Source of the DNA: Anastatus disparis
Taxonomy: Eukaryota; Arthropoda; Insecta; Hymenoptera; Eupelmidae
Direction of reading: 5' to 3'
Length of the DNA stretch: 64,000 nt
Assembly (NCBI GenBank): GCA_017163975.1
Contig: JAFFSR010000374.1
Location: 756,501 to 820,500, forward strand
A program made the position numbers and the translations under genes. A model generated the notes under the pieces. It saw only the letters and a list, made by a program, of their open reading frames with translations. It was not told the DNA's origin and did no database searches. Below, piece after piece: positions 48,303-59,637 of this stretch; the stretch's first letter is position 1; every line of letters starts with the position of its first letter.

Positions 48303-49254
48303 TATAATTCATCAATGACTGATTCCATTCAGATTCATGCAGGCCATAACTGATCGAATTTTTTTTTATTCTAAGTGATAAAAATACCTTCCAATATAAA
48401 ATTACCTCATAAAACGATTGAAAATATCTTTTTTCCCCGCTACAGCGTATTTAGTGTTGGGTGTAAAAATAAAAATTTAAAAATTGAAAATGAACCTTAA
48501 TTTTAAAATTGCCGTAGCTCCGTCAATTTTACACTTTTTTGGACGTTTTTTTGAAGAAAATATGCGATATCTAATCTAATTTTAAATGCTGTTCCGATTT
48601 TTGCGATACGAGTTGATCTCTCTGAGTTATTCATGAAAAGCCGAAAAAAGCGATTTTTTTCAAAAGCAATTTGCTCCAAAACTATATATATATATATTTT
48701 TTTTAAGTTTTCATATGTTTTTAAAGATAAAAAATACTAACTCTTAGGATAGGTGAAAATATGCGATTTTGCCTTAATTCTTTTAAACAGATTTTTAAAC
48801 GTTTCTTTTATATTTTTCATTTTAAAGCATTGATACCATGGCGCATCATGACATTTTTCCAACTACTACGTCTTTTTACAATTCGTTTATGCTTTTATTT
48901 AATAATTTATCAAAAATATTAACAAAAATCTTTAAAATAAACCCTTGATCAAATTTTTTTGTAAATTAGAACCGAAGTTATGATGATTTTAAGTTTGTAA
49001 AAATAGAAATTTTTTTTTTTTGATAGTTAAAATTTTTTAATCAGTTTAAATTTTGCGCCTACGATTTAAATTTACTTTGTAGGGAGTGACATATGCCACC
49101 GTTAGATGGTAATGATTCACTTTTTGCATTCTCATTAACGACTTGACGCATTCAAGCATATAAGACAAGTAAGATCAAAAATTAAATTGTCTAGCAAACA
49201 TTTTTTTTTTCGCTCTGTCAAAGAACTAATGGCATCACTTGTTGTTAAGAATTA

Positions 49255-49640
49255 GTGCAAGGATTTGAAAGAAAGGTACAAAAAAGTTATTTACGATTGC
49301 TCTAAAAATCCGTTTAGAGAATTGGGTGATCTAACGGAGTCTTTGAAGCGCTTGTATCCGAATACTTCTTTTTCTAGAGAGGATATAGTATGTCCTTCAT
49401 GTTACAGAATATTTTTAGATGAAGTGAAAATACACATATTTCATCCACCTCAAGCAATCAACAATCTTCGGGAGAAGTTTTTTATCGTGAGGCTGTGGTA
49501 GAACAGTTCAATCAGACTTCAAGTAATTTGGAATTGAAAATTTCACCAATCAAAATGCCTCAGAGTATCAATACAAAAATGCGAAAATCCTATGCTTTTC
49601 GAAAAAGAAAACAAATAAACTTATTTACTCAATTTTACTT
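49255..49640 (+). pseudogene. Unrecognised ORF fragment inside the foldback element
   Basis: A frame with normal protein composition, unlike its AT-rich surroundings. It reads CKDLKERYKKVIYDCSKNPFRELGDL, then SREDIVCPSCYRIFLDEVKIHIFH with a CxxC pair, then, after a frameshift near 49,475, YREAVVEQFNQTSSNLELKIS and KMRKSYAFRKRKQ. About 125 codons in total. The basic C-end and CxxC suggest a nucleic-acid or zinc-binding protein, but I recognise no family. It may be a remnant of the element's own gene or a captured host exon. Confidence 0.45.
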
Positions 49641-50086
49641 TTTTATTTAAAAGATTATAGGAAATGTGTACTAAGGGAATGTAAAGGATTCCCAATTAGA
49701 GATAGTATTGATTTAACCGGTTGCCTGGCACAGCATTATTCACTTGCAGGACTCAAAATGGCAAAGACTCTTGTCAATGTATATGAGAAAGCATCAATAT
49801 AACACTAAAAAAGTATCTAGTAACCACTATTTTAGATCCACCATTTTAAATTCTTCAATTCTGATCTTAGATTCAAATTCAGCGACCCCAAAAACTAAAG
49901 TGTACCAAGTTTCATTTAAATTGATTGGAAAACAAAAAAATTATTTCATTTGATCATATATGACACATTGCCAGGTAACCGGTTAAAAGTGATTCCTTTG
50001 ACATGAGAAGATTTATATGAAGAAATTTCATTAGACAATTTTATTTTTCATTTTACTTGTCTTTTATGCTTGAATACGTCAAGTCG

Positions 50087-50475
50087 TTAAGAGCAGGCCG
50101 AATTATCTGTCTTTGTCTAATAGAGTTTTTCATCATTTATATAAACACCATCCGTTGTAGCATAAAAAAATAGTGGCCCCCGCTAGATATTAGTATAATA
50201 AGTAAATTTTGCAATAACAATCAAATTATTTTATTGCGTAGTTTTTTAATAATACGAGACCTACGAACAAACTAGAGTATAACCTATCTTTTTTTTGGTA
50301 GGTCTCATATTATTCAAAAACTATGCAATAAAATAATTTTATTATTATTACAAAATTTACTTATCATACTAATATCTAGCGAGGTTACAATTTTTTTCAT
50401 GCTACAACGGATGGTGTTCATATAAATGATGAAAAACGCTAATACACAAAGACAGATAGTTCGACCCTCTGTTAA
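50087..50475. mobile_element. Palindromic TTAA-flanked MITE nested in the foldback arm
   Basis: 381 bp (50,091-50,471) with ~180-bp inverted arms (shared CCATCCGTTGTAGCAT / ATGCTACAACGGATGG and CTATGCAATAAAATAAT-like blocks). It is flanked by TTAA (50,087-50,090; 50,472-50,475). Removing it restores continuity of the outer element's right arm (GTCGTTAA joined to TGAGAATGC), which confirms the insertion. Ends GAGCAGGCCGA match those of the MITE at 18,573-18,951. Confidence 0.85.
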
Positions 50476-51302
50476 TGAGAATGCAAAAAGTAAATCGTCG
50501 GCATCTAGCGGTGGCATATGTTACAAAGTAAATTTAAATCATAGGCGCAAAATTCAAGCTAATTAAAAATTTTAATTATGAATAAAAAAAAATTTCTATT
50601 TTTATAAACTTAAAATCATTATAATTTCGGTTCTAATTGATATAAAAATTCGATCGAGGGTCTATTTTAAAAATTTTTGTTAATATTTTTGATAAATTAA
50701 TAAATGAAAGCATGAACGAATTGTAAAAAGACGTAATAGCTGGAAAAAGGGCATCATGCGCTATGGTATCAATGCTTTAAAATGGAAAATATAAAAAAAA
50801 CGTTTAAAAATCTGTTTAAAAAAATAAGACAAAATCGCATATTCTCACCTATCCTAAAAGTTAGTATTTTTTATGTTTAAAAACATATAAAAATTGAAAA
50901 AAAAAATTTAGTTTTGGAATAAATTGCGTTTGAAATAATCCTTTTTTTCGGTTTTTCATGAATAACTCAGAGAAATCAACTCGTATCGCAAAAATCGAGA
51001 CGGCATTTAAAATAAGACTAGATTTCGCACATTTTCATTAAAAAACGTCCAAAAAAGTGAAAAATTGACGGAGCTACGGCAATTTGAAAAAAAAGATTCA
51101 TTTTCAATTTTTCAATTTTCATTTTTACACTCATCACGAAATACGCTGTAGCGAGGAAAAAACATATTTTCGAGCGTTCTATGAGGCAAATTTTATCTTC
51201 ATATACATATTGGAAGGTATTTTTATCACTTGTAGGAGAAAAAAAATTTGATCAGTGACGGACTGCATGAATCTGAATGGAATCAGTCAATGTATAATTC
51301 AT

Positions 51303-51951
51303 TAATATTCACAAATATTTAAATGTCGAATTAATCATAAATGAATAATAATAGTTATATACATTAACAGCATAGCCATAAAATGTCTCCTTCATTCATT
51401 TTGATTTCTACTTCAATATAATTATGGATACAGACACGTATCGTATGCCTAAGATTGCTAGTATTATATTAAAGAGGTTTACCTTTTGGTTCTCCAGTTT
51501 TCTAGAAGTACATTATTTTTCCTAATAAGAGTAGTTACTTTAGATTAGGTCTTATATTTTGAGCTTTATTATTTTTCAGGTCTTATATTTTTTAGGCTAA
51601 ATATTTTTTTGTGTTGAATATTTTTTTGAGCCTTATATTTTTTTGGGACCTATAGTTTTTTGGATCATATATTTTTTTGGGTCCCATATGTTTTTGGACC
51701 CTATATTTTTAAGACCTATATGGTTTTATGCCCTATATTATTCGAAGTCCTATATTTTTTGGATTTTTTCTTGTTTTGACTTCATTATTTTTTATTTCTT
51801 ATATTATTTTGGTTCCTATATTTTAAGGTCCTTATTTGGGCCTAATTTTTTGTACCCATGTTTTTTGGACTTCATCAGTATACATAGATATTGCTTTTAC
51901 ATAGGATGACAACGTCGTATTAGACAAAAAATCACATAACCCATCTCATTT

Positions 51952-51984
<33 letters not shown>

Positions 51985-53308
51985 GGACAAAAAATTTTTT
52001 TTCGCTAAAAATTAGTAAAATGGTTTTTTTCCATATTATGAATTACTCAGAAATTTTTTAGATTCCTTTAGTACATATTTTTAGGGCTAGAAAGCTTCGA
52101 ACTTATGCAAAAAAAACCATATTTTTGACATTTTTAACCAATTTTAGGCTTAAATTACTACTGCATGGGTTGCGTTTTGGGGATTTATTACTGAAAAATT
52201 TTTTTCTTTAAAATATTCTAAATTTTTGGAAAAAATTTATTTAAAAGTGCAAATGTAGCCATTCACAGAGCTAAAGTCATTTAAAACATTAAAATACCAC
52301 TTATCATGGTTTCGAACCATGATCCCATGTCCAAGAAAATCATCGAAGTATGTAATGTATGTATAAATATGGCCTACTGATTTCAGGCTGAACATCCTGG
52401 GCGATTTCTTAAAAAAAATAAAAATGTAATTAAAAATAATTAAAAATGTGATTTTTAGCTACATTCACTCATTTCAATGGTAACTTGTACTCATCGGTTG
52501 CAGATGTCCTTTGGCAAACATTCATAGAAATAGTTGTATACTTTACAAATATTAAAATATATTAAAAAATATCTTTTGAAAAATTTAGTGTAAACCAAAC
52601 CTTGAGATTTTTTTAACAAATCATGTGCCACCGTAGCACATGAAAAATATACTTAAATACTGAATTAAAAAAAATTATTTGTCCATTTCTTAGTTCAAGG
52701 TTATATAATACTGTTAATATTTTCAATAACACATAGTGACAGGTAACTATATGTAAAATTCTTTTCTTATAAGATTTAGAGTGAATTTTTTTATTAAAAA
52801 AAAATTGAATGTCATTGAATTTCTTGAAAATTATGATTGGTGACTAAAATATCCTTTGTTTATTTGACTTGACAATTTGGAAATTTGACTTAAAAGATTT
52901 GAAAAATTTTTTTGCTTTGTTTCTTTCACAATTTAAACATAATCTATCTCAAGATACAATAGCACTTTAAAGAATAATTAATTTAATTTTTAGTCAAGAA
53001 ATAATTTTACATATTGAATAATGTTAGCATTCCAAACGATAATAAGACAGGATCCGCTTTGTACTGATAATTCATCACATTTATTATTGCATTTTTACAG
53101 TAAACGTAACTCATATTTGCCTATACCATTTTCTTAGATGTATCACTTACAAGATACAAAACTAAAAATCCACTTCTACTTATATCTTAGAGTTTTTTGT
53201 GTGAATTAATGAAAATATTGTTAATTATTATTCAATTCAAGTCCAACTGATTTCATCCACTAGGATATTGATTCATAAATTGCCTTATACTGATCTTCGA
53301 CATACTGA
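51303..53308. other. AT-rich spacer with a degenerate ~20-bp repeat
   Basis: Positions 51,545-51,880 hold about fifteen loose copies of a word near CCTATATTTTTTGGG. Positions 51,952-51,985 are (CA)n followed by (TA)n. The rest is AT-rich, with many T and A runs. No gene seen. Confidence 0.55.
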
Positions 53309-55370
53309 CCAGGAGAGGCTATGAGCTTCGGGTCACAGATCTTGATGAAACTTTGGGATATGTTTTTAGGAACCAAAATATGAGTAAAGCTAGAGCGGTA
53401 CGGTCTAACGCTTCGAAAAACTGAAATTATAGACGTTTCTAGTCTTATTTTAAGAAAAATGTAAAAAAAGCTCCTAATTTAAGTATGAATAATCCAGTCT
53501 AAAAATGTCTTCAATAAATCAACAGGGACTAAAATAAAAGTACAAAAAGCAAGCTTTAATTTACCGTTTTCAGAATTAAAAAATAATAATTAGAACCAGA
53601 GATATGTTTGTTCAAAGTTAAGAAGCAAGAAAGTACCAAAAATCACAAAATCACTGTCCTTTAGAATTTAGATGATTTTTGGTACTTTCTTGCTTTTCAA
53701 CTTTGAACAAACATATCCCAGGGGGCTTATTCAGTAATACCGTAACGTCTAACGTCAAGCTTAACGCCGACGCGCGCATGCGTAGTAATCATTTTTCAGC
53801 AAATACTATCGAATATCGCGAACGTTATCAGAGATCATGTTCACGCAACGACGAAAATCTTCTAAACTGAAGCGCTAAGTCGATTTTATCGACAAATTTT
53901 ACAACCAACTTGAAGCTAGGTTGTAAATCGTACGTTAAACTGTTAAACGTTATATTATGCATGACATACGTATATACATTGACAGAAAAGATTTCTCGAA
54001 TCAAAAGAATTTCTTCGATTTGATGTGATCATTTAAATGGAAAAATAATTTCTTAGATAACTAGATGTTTTAATTAATTTCTTGCTTCACAGATTTTAAG
54101 TTATATCCAAGAGGATCGAGATATCTTTTTTATCAGCGGATGTATATACCTATATATATATATATATAAATAAAGCGAACATTATTTTATTATTTTTTAC
54201 ATTAGTGATTACATGATAAATTGTGTATAATTTTCAATTCAATTGGAGTTGCAGGTTTTAAAGTGACTTGTATGTACTTCAATAAAAACGAACAGAAAAA
54301 AATAATATAAATATTGTTTTAAATAAACTTATCACCAATAAAAAAACGTTTTATAATAAAATTATATATTAATCTAAATTTGCATTTTATATTCTATATC
54401 AGCAACTACAGTTTTTCAATTGAATTGTTAATTTTGCTGTAGAACTTAAAAATATTGATTTTCAAAATTTCATCTTTCAAAATGAAATTGTTGGCTTGGA
54501 TAATGTTGAGTTAAAAGAATATATAATAGAAACATAAATACAGATTTATTTCTAATATGAATGTTAGATGTTGTGTGTTTTAAGACGAATACTGATAAGA
54601 TTCATTTTTTCTCTGTATTGGAATTTAAAATGAATGGATCATGACATTTTTTCTAATTATTATTTTGGATATCTAATTATTAACTTATAAAATTAAACAA
54701 GTTATAAAATATTACTTAACTTTTCATAATGTCCTAATCAACTGTTCATTTTAAATCCTGATACTGAATATGTGGAGAGCACAAAATCTAATATAAATCT
54801 ACAAAAAGACTAGTAATATTGTAATTTATTTGCGTATAAATATGTCAAAAATTAAAAAAAAATAATTTTTTTTTGTAATGATGTTAATTTCGATGTAATA
54901 ATTATTTAGAATTATTTTAATTTGGAATATTTATGTTGTAAATGTTTGTTTTAAAAAATTAACGGAAACATTTTTTCATATGTGCTTATCGATTACTTAA
55001 AAGAGTAGAGTACTTAACGCTTTTCGACGTCGAAACGTTAAGTCAATCATTATCGTTAAAAAGTTAGTGAATAACCCCCCTGGTTCTAATTATTATTTTT
55101 GAATTCTGAAAACGGCAAATTAAAGCTTGTTTTCTGTACTTTTATTTTAGTCCCTGTTGATTTATTGAAGACATTTTTAGACTGGATTATTCATACTTAA
55201 ATTAGGAACTTTTTTTACATTTTTCTTAAAATAAGACTAGAAACGTCTATAATTTCAGTTTTTCGAAGCGTTAGACCGTACCGCTCTAGCTTTACTCATA
55301 TTTTGGTACCTAAAAACATATCCCAAAGTTTCATCAAGATCTGTGACCCGAAGCTCATAGCCTCTCCTGG
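53309..55370. mobile_element. Palindromic MITE split by a second insertion
   Basis: Inverted arms 53,309-53,604 and 55,083-55,370 start CCAGGAGAGGCTATGAGC and share nearly uninterrupted similarity (TTCGGGTCACAGATCTTGAT, GCGGTACGGTCTAACGCTTC). A central hairpin follows the left arm at 53,605-53,718. The 1.36-kb element at 53,719-55,082 splits it just before the right arm. A 3-bp TGA repeat at both edges is the only possible TSD, so the superfamily is undetermined. Confidence 0.8.
53719..55082. mobile_element. 1.36-kb TIR element nested in the palindrome
   Basis: Ends CAGGGGGCTTATTCAGTAA (53,719-53,737) and its partner at 55,064-55,082 (reverse complement CAGGGGGGTTATTCACTAA), 17 of 19 matching. 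The interior is AT-rich with no transposase. The surrounding palindrome is continuous once this segment is removed, apart from one or two bases, so a TSD cannot be fixed. Confidence 0.75.
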
Positions 55371-55597
55371 TGAGATACAAAGGGACATGGGTTCAGTTAT
55401 ATATCACTTTGGAAAATAATTAGTCCAATATTAATATTTTAGTATGTATTTTATTTATAACTTGACAGCTAGAGATAACAAAACAGACCGAACTTTTATT
55501 TATTTATATTTACATGTATAACCTTGTTAATAAAAACAAAACACACAACATTAGTTTGTTCGATGTATTAATTCGGATCGTCACACCACCCTCCCAC

Positions 55598-56302
55598 GAA
55601 GTAAAAATGACTCAAGTTCAAACATTTTTGGAAACCGAACAATTCTCCCTGAACGCGTTTTTTGCTCAACTTTTGCAGGTGGTAATGTTGAAGGGGAAAT
55701 TGGTGACGTTGAATTTATTGGTTTACATCTTGAATTTCTAGAGGTGTACAATTCTCGATCTTGACGAATAAAGGCTGGTTTGACGCGATCTATTAAAACT
55801 TTATTATGTTAATTATTTATTTTCAAAGTAACCGTTTTATTATCACGATCAATAATCTGAAATGGTCCAATATAAGGGCATTGAAGAGCTTTTCAGGCTG
55901 GACCTTCAAGTAAAGCATGAGTATAATCAAATAATTCCTTAAACACAAACGTCCCGGGTTGAGTATGTCTCGATGCAGTTGTAGGTTGTATACGAGATAT
56001 GTGCTCCACAAAAATTGTAAAAGATTGGCCTTCCAAAAAGTGGCAAAAGTATTGAACTGCTTTGTATATTGCAAGAAGCTCTCGATGATAAGTTGGCCAA
56101 TTACGTTCTCTAACAGACATCTTTTTAGAGAAAAATGCCAATGGTTGACAAGATTTATCTACAAATTGCTGCCGTGATGCACCAACAGAATATTTTGATG
56201 CATCAGTGAATAAACCAAGGGGTACACCAGCTTGAATTGCAAGAATCGCTTGGGCATGTGATGAGAAAGCCACAGCTACCGAAGAGGTTATCCTGAATAG
56301 TT
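55598..56302 (-). pseudogene. gypsy pol scrap: RNase H fused to the pol C-terminus by deletion
   Basis: The minus-strand frame 56,330-55,893 carries the RNase H domain: GLFTDASKYSVGA, QPLAFFSKKMSVRERNWPTY and RELLAIYKAVQYFCHFLEG, then FTIFVEH where the family has TDH. Immediately after it the reading changes to the far end of pol. There it reads FVFKELFDYTHALLEGPA, a decayed GPF(xx)I region near 55,870, and VLIDRVKPAFIRQDRELYT near 55,780. The whole integrase catalytic region is absent. The tail near 55,620-55,690 resembles the RSGRxVRFP motif that closes many gypsy pol proteins. Confidence 0.8.
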
Positions 56303-56912
56303 TGTTCGATGTATTAATTCGAATCGCCAAGTTTGGAAAACAATGAGTCCAATATTAATATTTAAGTATATATTGTATTTATAGCTTGACAGCTAGAGGT
56401 AACGAAACAGACTAAACTTTCATTTATTTATTTTTACATATATGGGTGATTCTATTCGATCAGGTCAAATTCGAATTTGGAAATAATAAAAAATAAAGGT
56501 GTTCATTTTAGAAATTTTACTCAGGTTTTTTTATGGTTATATCTAATAGAACAATATCCCAAAATAGCCAAGCTGTCCATAGGTTATTCCCAGAAAAACT
56601 GATGGATAAAAAATATACTGATACAGAGGAATTACTTTTATTTCAGGGGAATTACTTTTTTTATTACCATCACTTGATATATTATTTTCTAATAATATTT
56701 ATGTCGAACAAAGATTCTAAACTATCTGAAATACTTTAGAATTAGCTATTAACATATATGGATGAATTTTTAAAAATAAAAAACGAGTTACAGCAAAAAT
56801 ATGTATTTTTAAACATTATTAGAAGAAAATTAAGAAACAAATATATCCATACTTGAGAAAGTTTGCTTTTTCAAAATATATAATAACATTATTTTTGTGT
56901 TTGGGAGTGAAG

Positions 56913-57677
56913 TTAAGGTTGTATGGGCTATACAGTCTGTGTCAAAAGTTAGTTTTTTTTAGAAAATCGTCTATATTTTTCGGTAGAAAGTAATTATTCA
57001 ATTTTCAGTTTGGTAACTTGTTAGATAATATTCAAACAATCATTTTAAACTTTATTTCATTTAAATATAATGAATTATTAAAGAGCTATAACATTTGAAA
57101 GTTTATAAATTTTACACAAATCTAATGCAATCATAAATAATAATGCCAAACTTTCAAAAATGGTTTTATTTGACTGCAACGAAGTTTATTTTGTTCAGTT
57201 TAAAATTTAGAATCTATTGACGAGGATGAAATTTTGATTTTTATTTTTTATTAAAATTTATTGCTAATTTTCTGCGAAAAAATGTATATGTCTCAGACGG
57301 TACTTACTGTTTTATCATAGAAAATTAGCAATAAATTTTAATGAAAAATAAAGATCAAAATTCCATCCTCGTCAATAGATTCTAAATTTTAAACTGAACA
57401 AAATAAACTTTGTTGCAGTCAAATAAAATCATTTTTGAAAGTTTAGCATTATTATTTATGATTGCATTAGATTTGTGTAAAATTTATAAACTTTCAAATG
57501 TTATAACTCTTTGATAATTCATTATATTTTAATGAAACAAAGTTTAAAATGATTGTTTTAATATTATCTAATAAGTTACTAAGCTAAAAATTATATAATT
57601 ACTTTCTACCAAAAAATATAGACAATTTTCTAAGAAACTAACTTTTGACACAGACTGTATAGCCCATACAATCTTAA
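56913..57677. mobile_element. Near-perfect 757-bp palindrome with TTAA edges
   Basis: Arms of ~355 bp run from TTAAGGTTGTATGGGCTA (56,913) to TAGCCCATACAATCTTAA (57,677), matching along almost their full length (shared TACAGTCTGTGTCAAAAGTT and GATTCTAAATTTTAAACTGA). TTAA at both edges suits a piggyBac-type TSD. An alternative is a Tc1-type element starting TACAGTCTG within TA. No coding capacity. Confidence 0.8.
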
Positions 57678-58031
57678 GTGTACTTGATGATAAAGTATTA
57701 GTAGGAAGTTTTGCCACGTCCACGTGTAGAAACCATTTTATTACCAATACAATCTAAAATAATATATTATCAATTTATAGATTTTCTAATTCAGATTTTT
57801 CAAAGACTTTCATTTAAATTCAAAAAATTATATACTTACTTTGATATCAACGACAAACTCTTCATCAAGCTAATGACAAACTGATATTTTTATTTTCTGA
57901 ATACTACGATGTAACCTTTGATTTCGCTTTATTATTTGTAGTATATACGTAGTATATAGTGTAGTATGTAAATATGACTACAGTGATTGTTTACGAAAAG
58001 ATTTGAGAATGTGCTTACTCGGAAATTCTCC

Positions 58032-58035
<4 letters not shown>

Positions 58036-58102
<67 letters not shown>

Positions 58103-58155
58103 TATATACACACACACATATATATATATATACATATATATATAAATATATATAT
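58036..58155. repeat. (TA)n/(CA)n compound microsatellite
   Basis: Long TA run with interspersed ACACAC words. Ile-Tyr-rich open frames across it are artefacts. Confidence 0.9.
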
Positions 58156-59125
58156 TCAATTTTGAATACATAAAAATTAAAAGCAGTATAATATGTATTA
58201 AATTTCAAGTGTACAAATAATTTAACACTTCATGGTATGAAATTCATGAATAAAATTGTTGACTTTATTATTTAATTAGAATTTTGTGAGTCAAAAAAGG
58301 CAGGGAAATTATATGCCACGGGAGATTACCTGATAATTTGAATAAAATTTTTACCGAGTAAACGGTCTCTAACATTCACTGCTATACAAACTTTTTTAGA
58401 TGTACATTACTACTTTCTTAAACGTCTATTACGTATTTAAATATGCGCTTATATCATCTGTGACAGTTGAATGTTTAGAGCCAGGGGAATCATAGTAGAA
58501 AAGGTAGCTTAGCTTTCATAAGAGAAATGATGTTTACACGTAAACAAAAACGTATTCCATGATCAACAAAGCAATTTTTTAGCGAAATAAACATATAATA
58601 ACAATATTTTCATGTGATAGGAATAGCTTATATTTTTATAAGATTCAAATATAACATTTTTTATTATTATTGCTTTTTATCTATGAAAAAATATACATTT
58701 TTTTTATAATAACAGAGGGTCAAAGAAAATATTTTTTTTAAATTATTCTGCTAAAATGTGTGTACGGATGGAAAAAAATATTTTTTTATCTTTCAGAAGT
58801 ATTAATTCATCTATTCTGTATCCCTACAACGTTTGAAAAAAATTTTATATATGATTACAGACAGGGGAGATTACTTTTTATACTTTCTAAGGGTCCCTAC
58901 AAAAGCTACATTGAAATTAGCGATTAAAAAGTCAACAGATCATAAAGTTACAATCTGAAAGTATATGAAAAATTTGTGGTTAATAATATTTGAACCTTGT
59001 ATTGATAGTTTATTAAACGATTACATGTGATTACCCGTTAGAATAGAATCACCCATATAACCTTGTTAATAGAAACAAAATACACAACATTGGTTTGTTC
59101 GATGTATTAATTTGAATCGCCGCAT

Positions 59126-59637
59126 CACTGCCCTCTTAAAAATAATCAGGTAATATATCACCTGATTTTTTTTCACCAGGGTGACTATAAGAAAAGTGAA
59201 GTAAATATGAATGCATATCAATCTCTATTATATGTTCATTGTGATTATTTGTTTAAATCAATTCTGAGTTTTTATACATAATTACATATAATTATTGCTG
59301 TCCAATCATTAAATTCAATGTCAAATTTTCAGAAAATTTAAATTACGATAGCCAATTTCCTTAAAATTATAATGTTTATTACTTATATAAAAATAATCAA
59401 ATACATTTTTAAAATATAACAAGCATTAGAATCAATCATTTTCTAAAACTGATCTCAATAATAACATTAAAAGATACTTTAATCTAACTTAAATACAATC
59501 GAAGATTGCAGTGTGAAATGCAAATTATTTTCTTGTTCTGTAGACTCCATAGTAATTTAATTTAATTTAATAAGTAAACATAATTCATTGATTTTTATAT
59601 ATGTTTTTACAGTTTTATATATAAGTATTGCAATGTG
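59126..59637. other. AT-rich spacer
   Basis: About 0.5 kb between the gypsy remnant and the 9-bp-TSD foldback. Beyond a possible polypurine tract at its left edge nothing is recognisable. Confidence 0.5.

Larger units (their letters stand above)
48303..51302. mobile_element. 3-kb foldback element with 10-bp TSD (Mutator-type size)
   Basis: The element runs 48,313-51,292. Its ends CAATGACTGATTCC and GGAATCAGTCAATG form TIRs with ~850-bp inverted arms (shared words TTGGAAGGTATTTTTATCAC, AATTCGTTTATGCTTTTATT and others). The 10-bp direct repeat TATAATTCAT flanks it (48,303-48,312; 51,293-51,302). TSDs of 8-11 bp are typical of Mutator-like elements. The right arm is interrupted by a separate TTAA MITE (50,091-50,471). 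The centre carries an ORF remnant at 49,255-49,640. Confidence 0.82.
56440..59057. mobile_element. 2.6-kb TA-flanked TIR element inserted in the LTR
   Basis: Ends TGGGTGATTCTATTC (left, from 56,442) and GAATAGAATCACCCA (right, to about 59,055), flanked by TA. The LTR sequence ACATGTATAACCTTG, intact at 55,513 onward, is split exactly here, which confirms the insertion. Tc1/mariner-type mobilisation is inferred from the TA target. The interior holds a nested palindrome (56,917-57,673), a long TA/CA microsatellite and no transposase. Confidence 0.78.
55408..59125 (-). mobile_element. Rearranged Ty3/gypsy remnant with two LTR copies
   Basis: A ~180-bp LTR-like sequence occurs at 55,408-55,585. 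It occurs again at 56,331-56,441 continued at 59,057-59,125, the second copy split by a nested element. On the minus strand each LTR starts TGTGACGATCC or TGATGCGGCGATTC and is preceded by a purine tract (GTGGGAGGGTGG, complement of 55,586-55,597; AAGAGGGCAG near 59,130). Between them lies only about 0.7 kb of internal sequence with the pol fragments. A 28-bp LTR start fragment at 56,303-56,330 abuts pol, marking a deletion junction. Confidence 0.72.

Noticed and set aside
53719..55082. hAT assignment from the CAGGGG end
   Set aside because: No 8-bp TSD can be found; the end sequence alone is not sufficient.
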